From Bacteroidota bacterium (GTDB lineage Bacteria; Bacteroidota; Bacteroidia; AKYH767-A; 2013-40CM-41-45): a stretch of DNA of 64,000 nucleotides. Of the stretch, positions 63,939 through 64,000 are shown piece after piece. The position numbers and the translations under genes are program-made. Location of the stretch: the NCBI GenBank assembly GCA_016713765.1, contig JADJON010000003.1, positions 248,001 through 312,000 on the forward strand. The letters run 5' to 3'. The stretch's first letter is position 1. The number at the start of each line of letters is the position of its first letter. The notes under the pieces were generated by a model. That model had not been told where the DNA came from. It searched no databases and saw nothing but the letters and a program-made list of their open reading frames with translations.

Positions 63939-64000
63939 TCACCCCCCGATCAGCTTCTTGATCTCATTCAGCTTGTTCAGCGCCTGTACGGGAGTCAGAT
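63939..64000 (-). CDS. mutS: DNA mismatch repair protein MutS (partial, C-terminus only)
   Basis: The minus-strand reading from the window edge gives LTPVQALNKLNEIKKLIGG followed by TGA (63939-63941). This is the C-terminal LTP-x-x-AL-x2-L-x2-L/I-K signature of MutS in Bacteroidota. Only 19 codons are present, so the identification rests on a short segment. Confidence 0.72.
   Translation of the reverse strand, partial: LTPVQALNKLNEIKKLIGG

Overview
The window is chromosomal DNA of a Bacteroidota bacterium. Evidence for this is the set of long secreted proteins ending in type IX secretion (T9SS) C-terminal domains, SprB/PKD/MBG-type adhesin repeats, Bacteroidota TAnnTTTG -7 promoter boxes, a propeller histidine kinase with a LytTR regulator, and an HYC_CC_PP-type protein. 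I cannot place it below phylum. No rRNA, CRISPR array, prophage or intact insertion sequence is visible. Gene density is high and long antisense reading frames are common.

Layout. (1) 1-22.6 kb is a stress and anaerobiosis region. It holds a RIC / NorC-like cytochrome / tyrosine phenol-lyase / methionine gamma-lyase-like operon, four tandem-domain universal stress proteins, Hsp20, a PAS histidine kinase with a receiver-CRP fusion regulator, and YtxH, holin-like and coiled-coil small proteins. It also holds a phosphoribosyltransferase/hydrolase pair, a DUF2892 protein, an Nramp-like transporter with a Crp/Fnr regulator, an MlaEFD lipid transporter, a patatin, a degenerate serine hydrolase, a TerB-like protein and a baeRF-type ribosome-associated protein. 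(2) 22.7-32.3 kb is copper themed: HYC_CC_PP protein, multicopper oxidase, metal-binding lipoprotein, an MbnP/MbnH pair, and a secreted protein carrying a complete lysyl oxidase active site. (3) 32.5-39.4 kb is one 2273-residue secreted protein (ice-binding-like, Ig-like, S8-like peptidase and MBG modules) with GRVVTN hexapeptide tracts. (4) 39.5-43.4 kb holds a TPR adenylate cyclase, an HD-domain protein and a cyclic-nucleotide-binding histidine kinase. (5) 43.5-53.8 kb is a 3400-residue PKD/SprB-type adhesin with 513-bp internal tandem repeats. (6) 53.8-64 kb holds a LytTR/propeller two-component pair, further T9SS proteins, an MFS transporter, tRNA-Leu and tRNA-Gly, duplicated intergenic repeats and the 3' end of mutS.

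The most interesting signal is a shared operator. TGAC-N4-GTCA or a close variant stands in front of nearly every stress transcription unit in region 1. In six promoters its centre lies 35.5-37.5 bp upstream of the last base of a TAnnTTTG-like box, which is the geometry of FNR-type class II activation. The likely binder is the local Crp/Fnr protein, whose recognition helix has the E-x-x-S-R pattern, or the receiver-CRP fusion. The target set (universal stress proteins, Hsp20, RIC, ribosome-associated factor) resembles a dormancy-type regulon and has not, to my knowledge, been described in this form.
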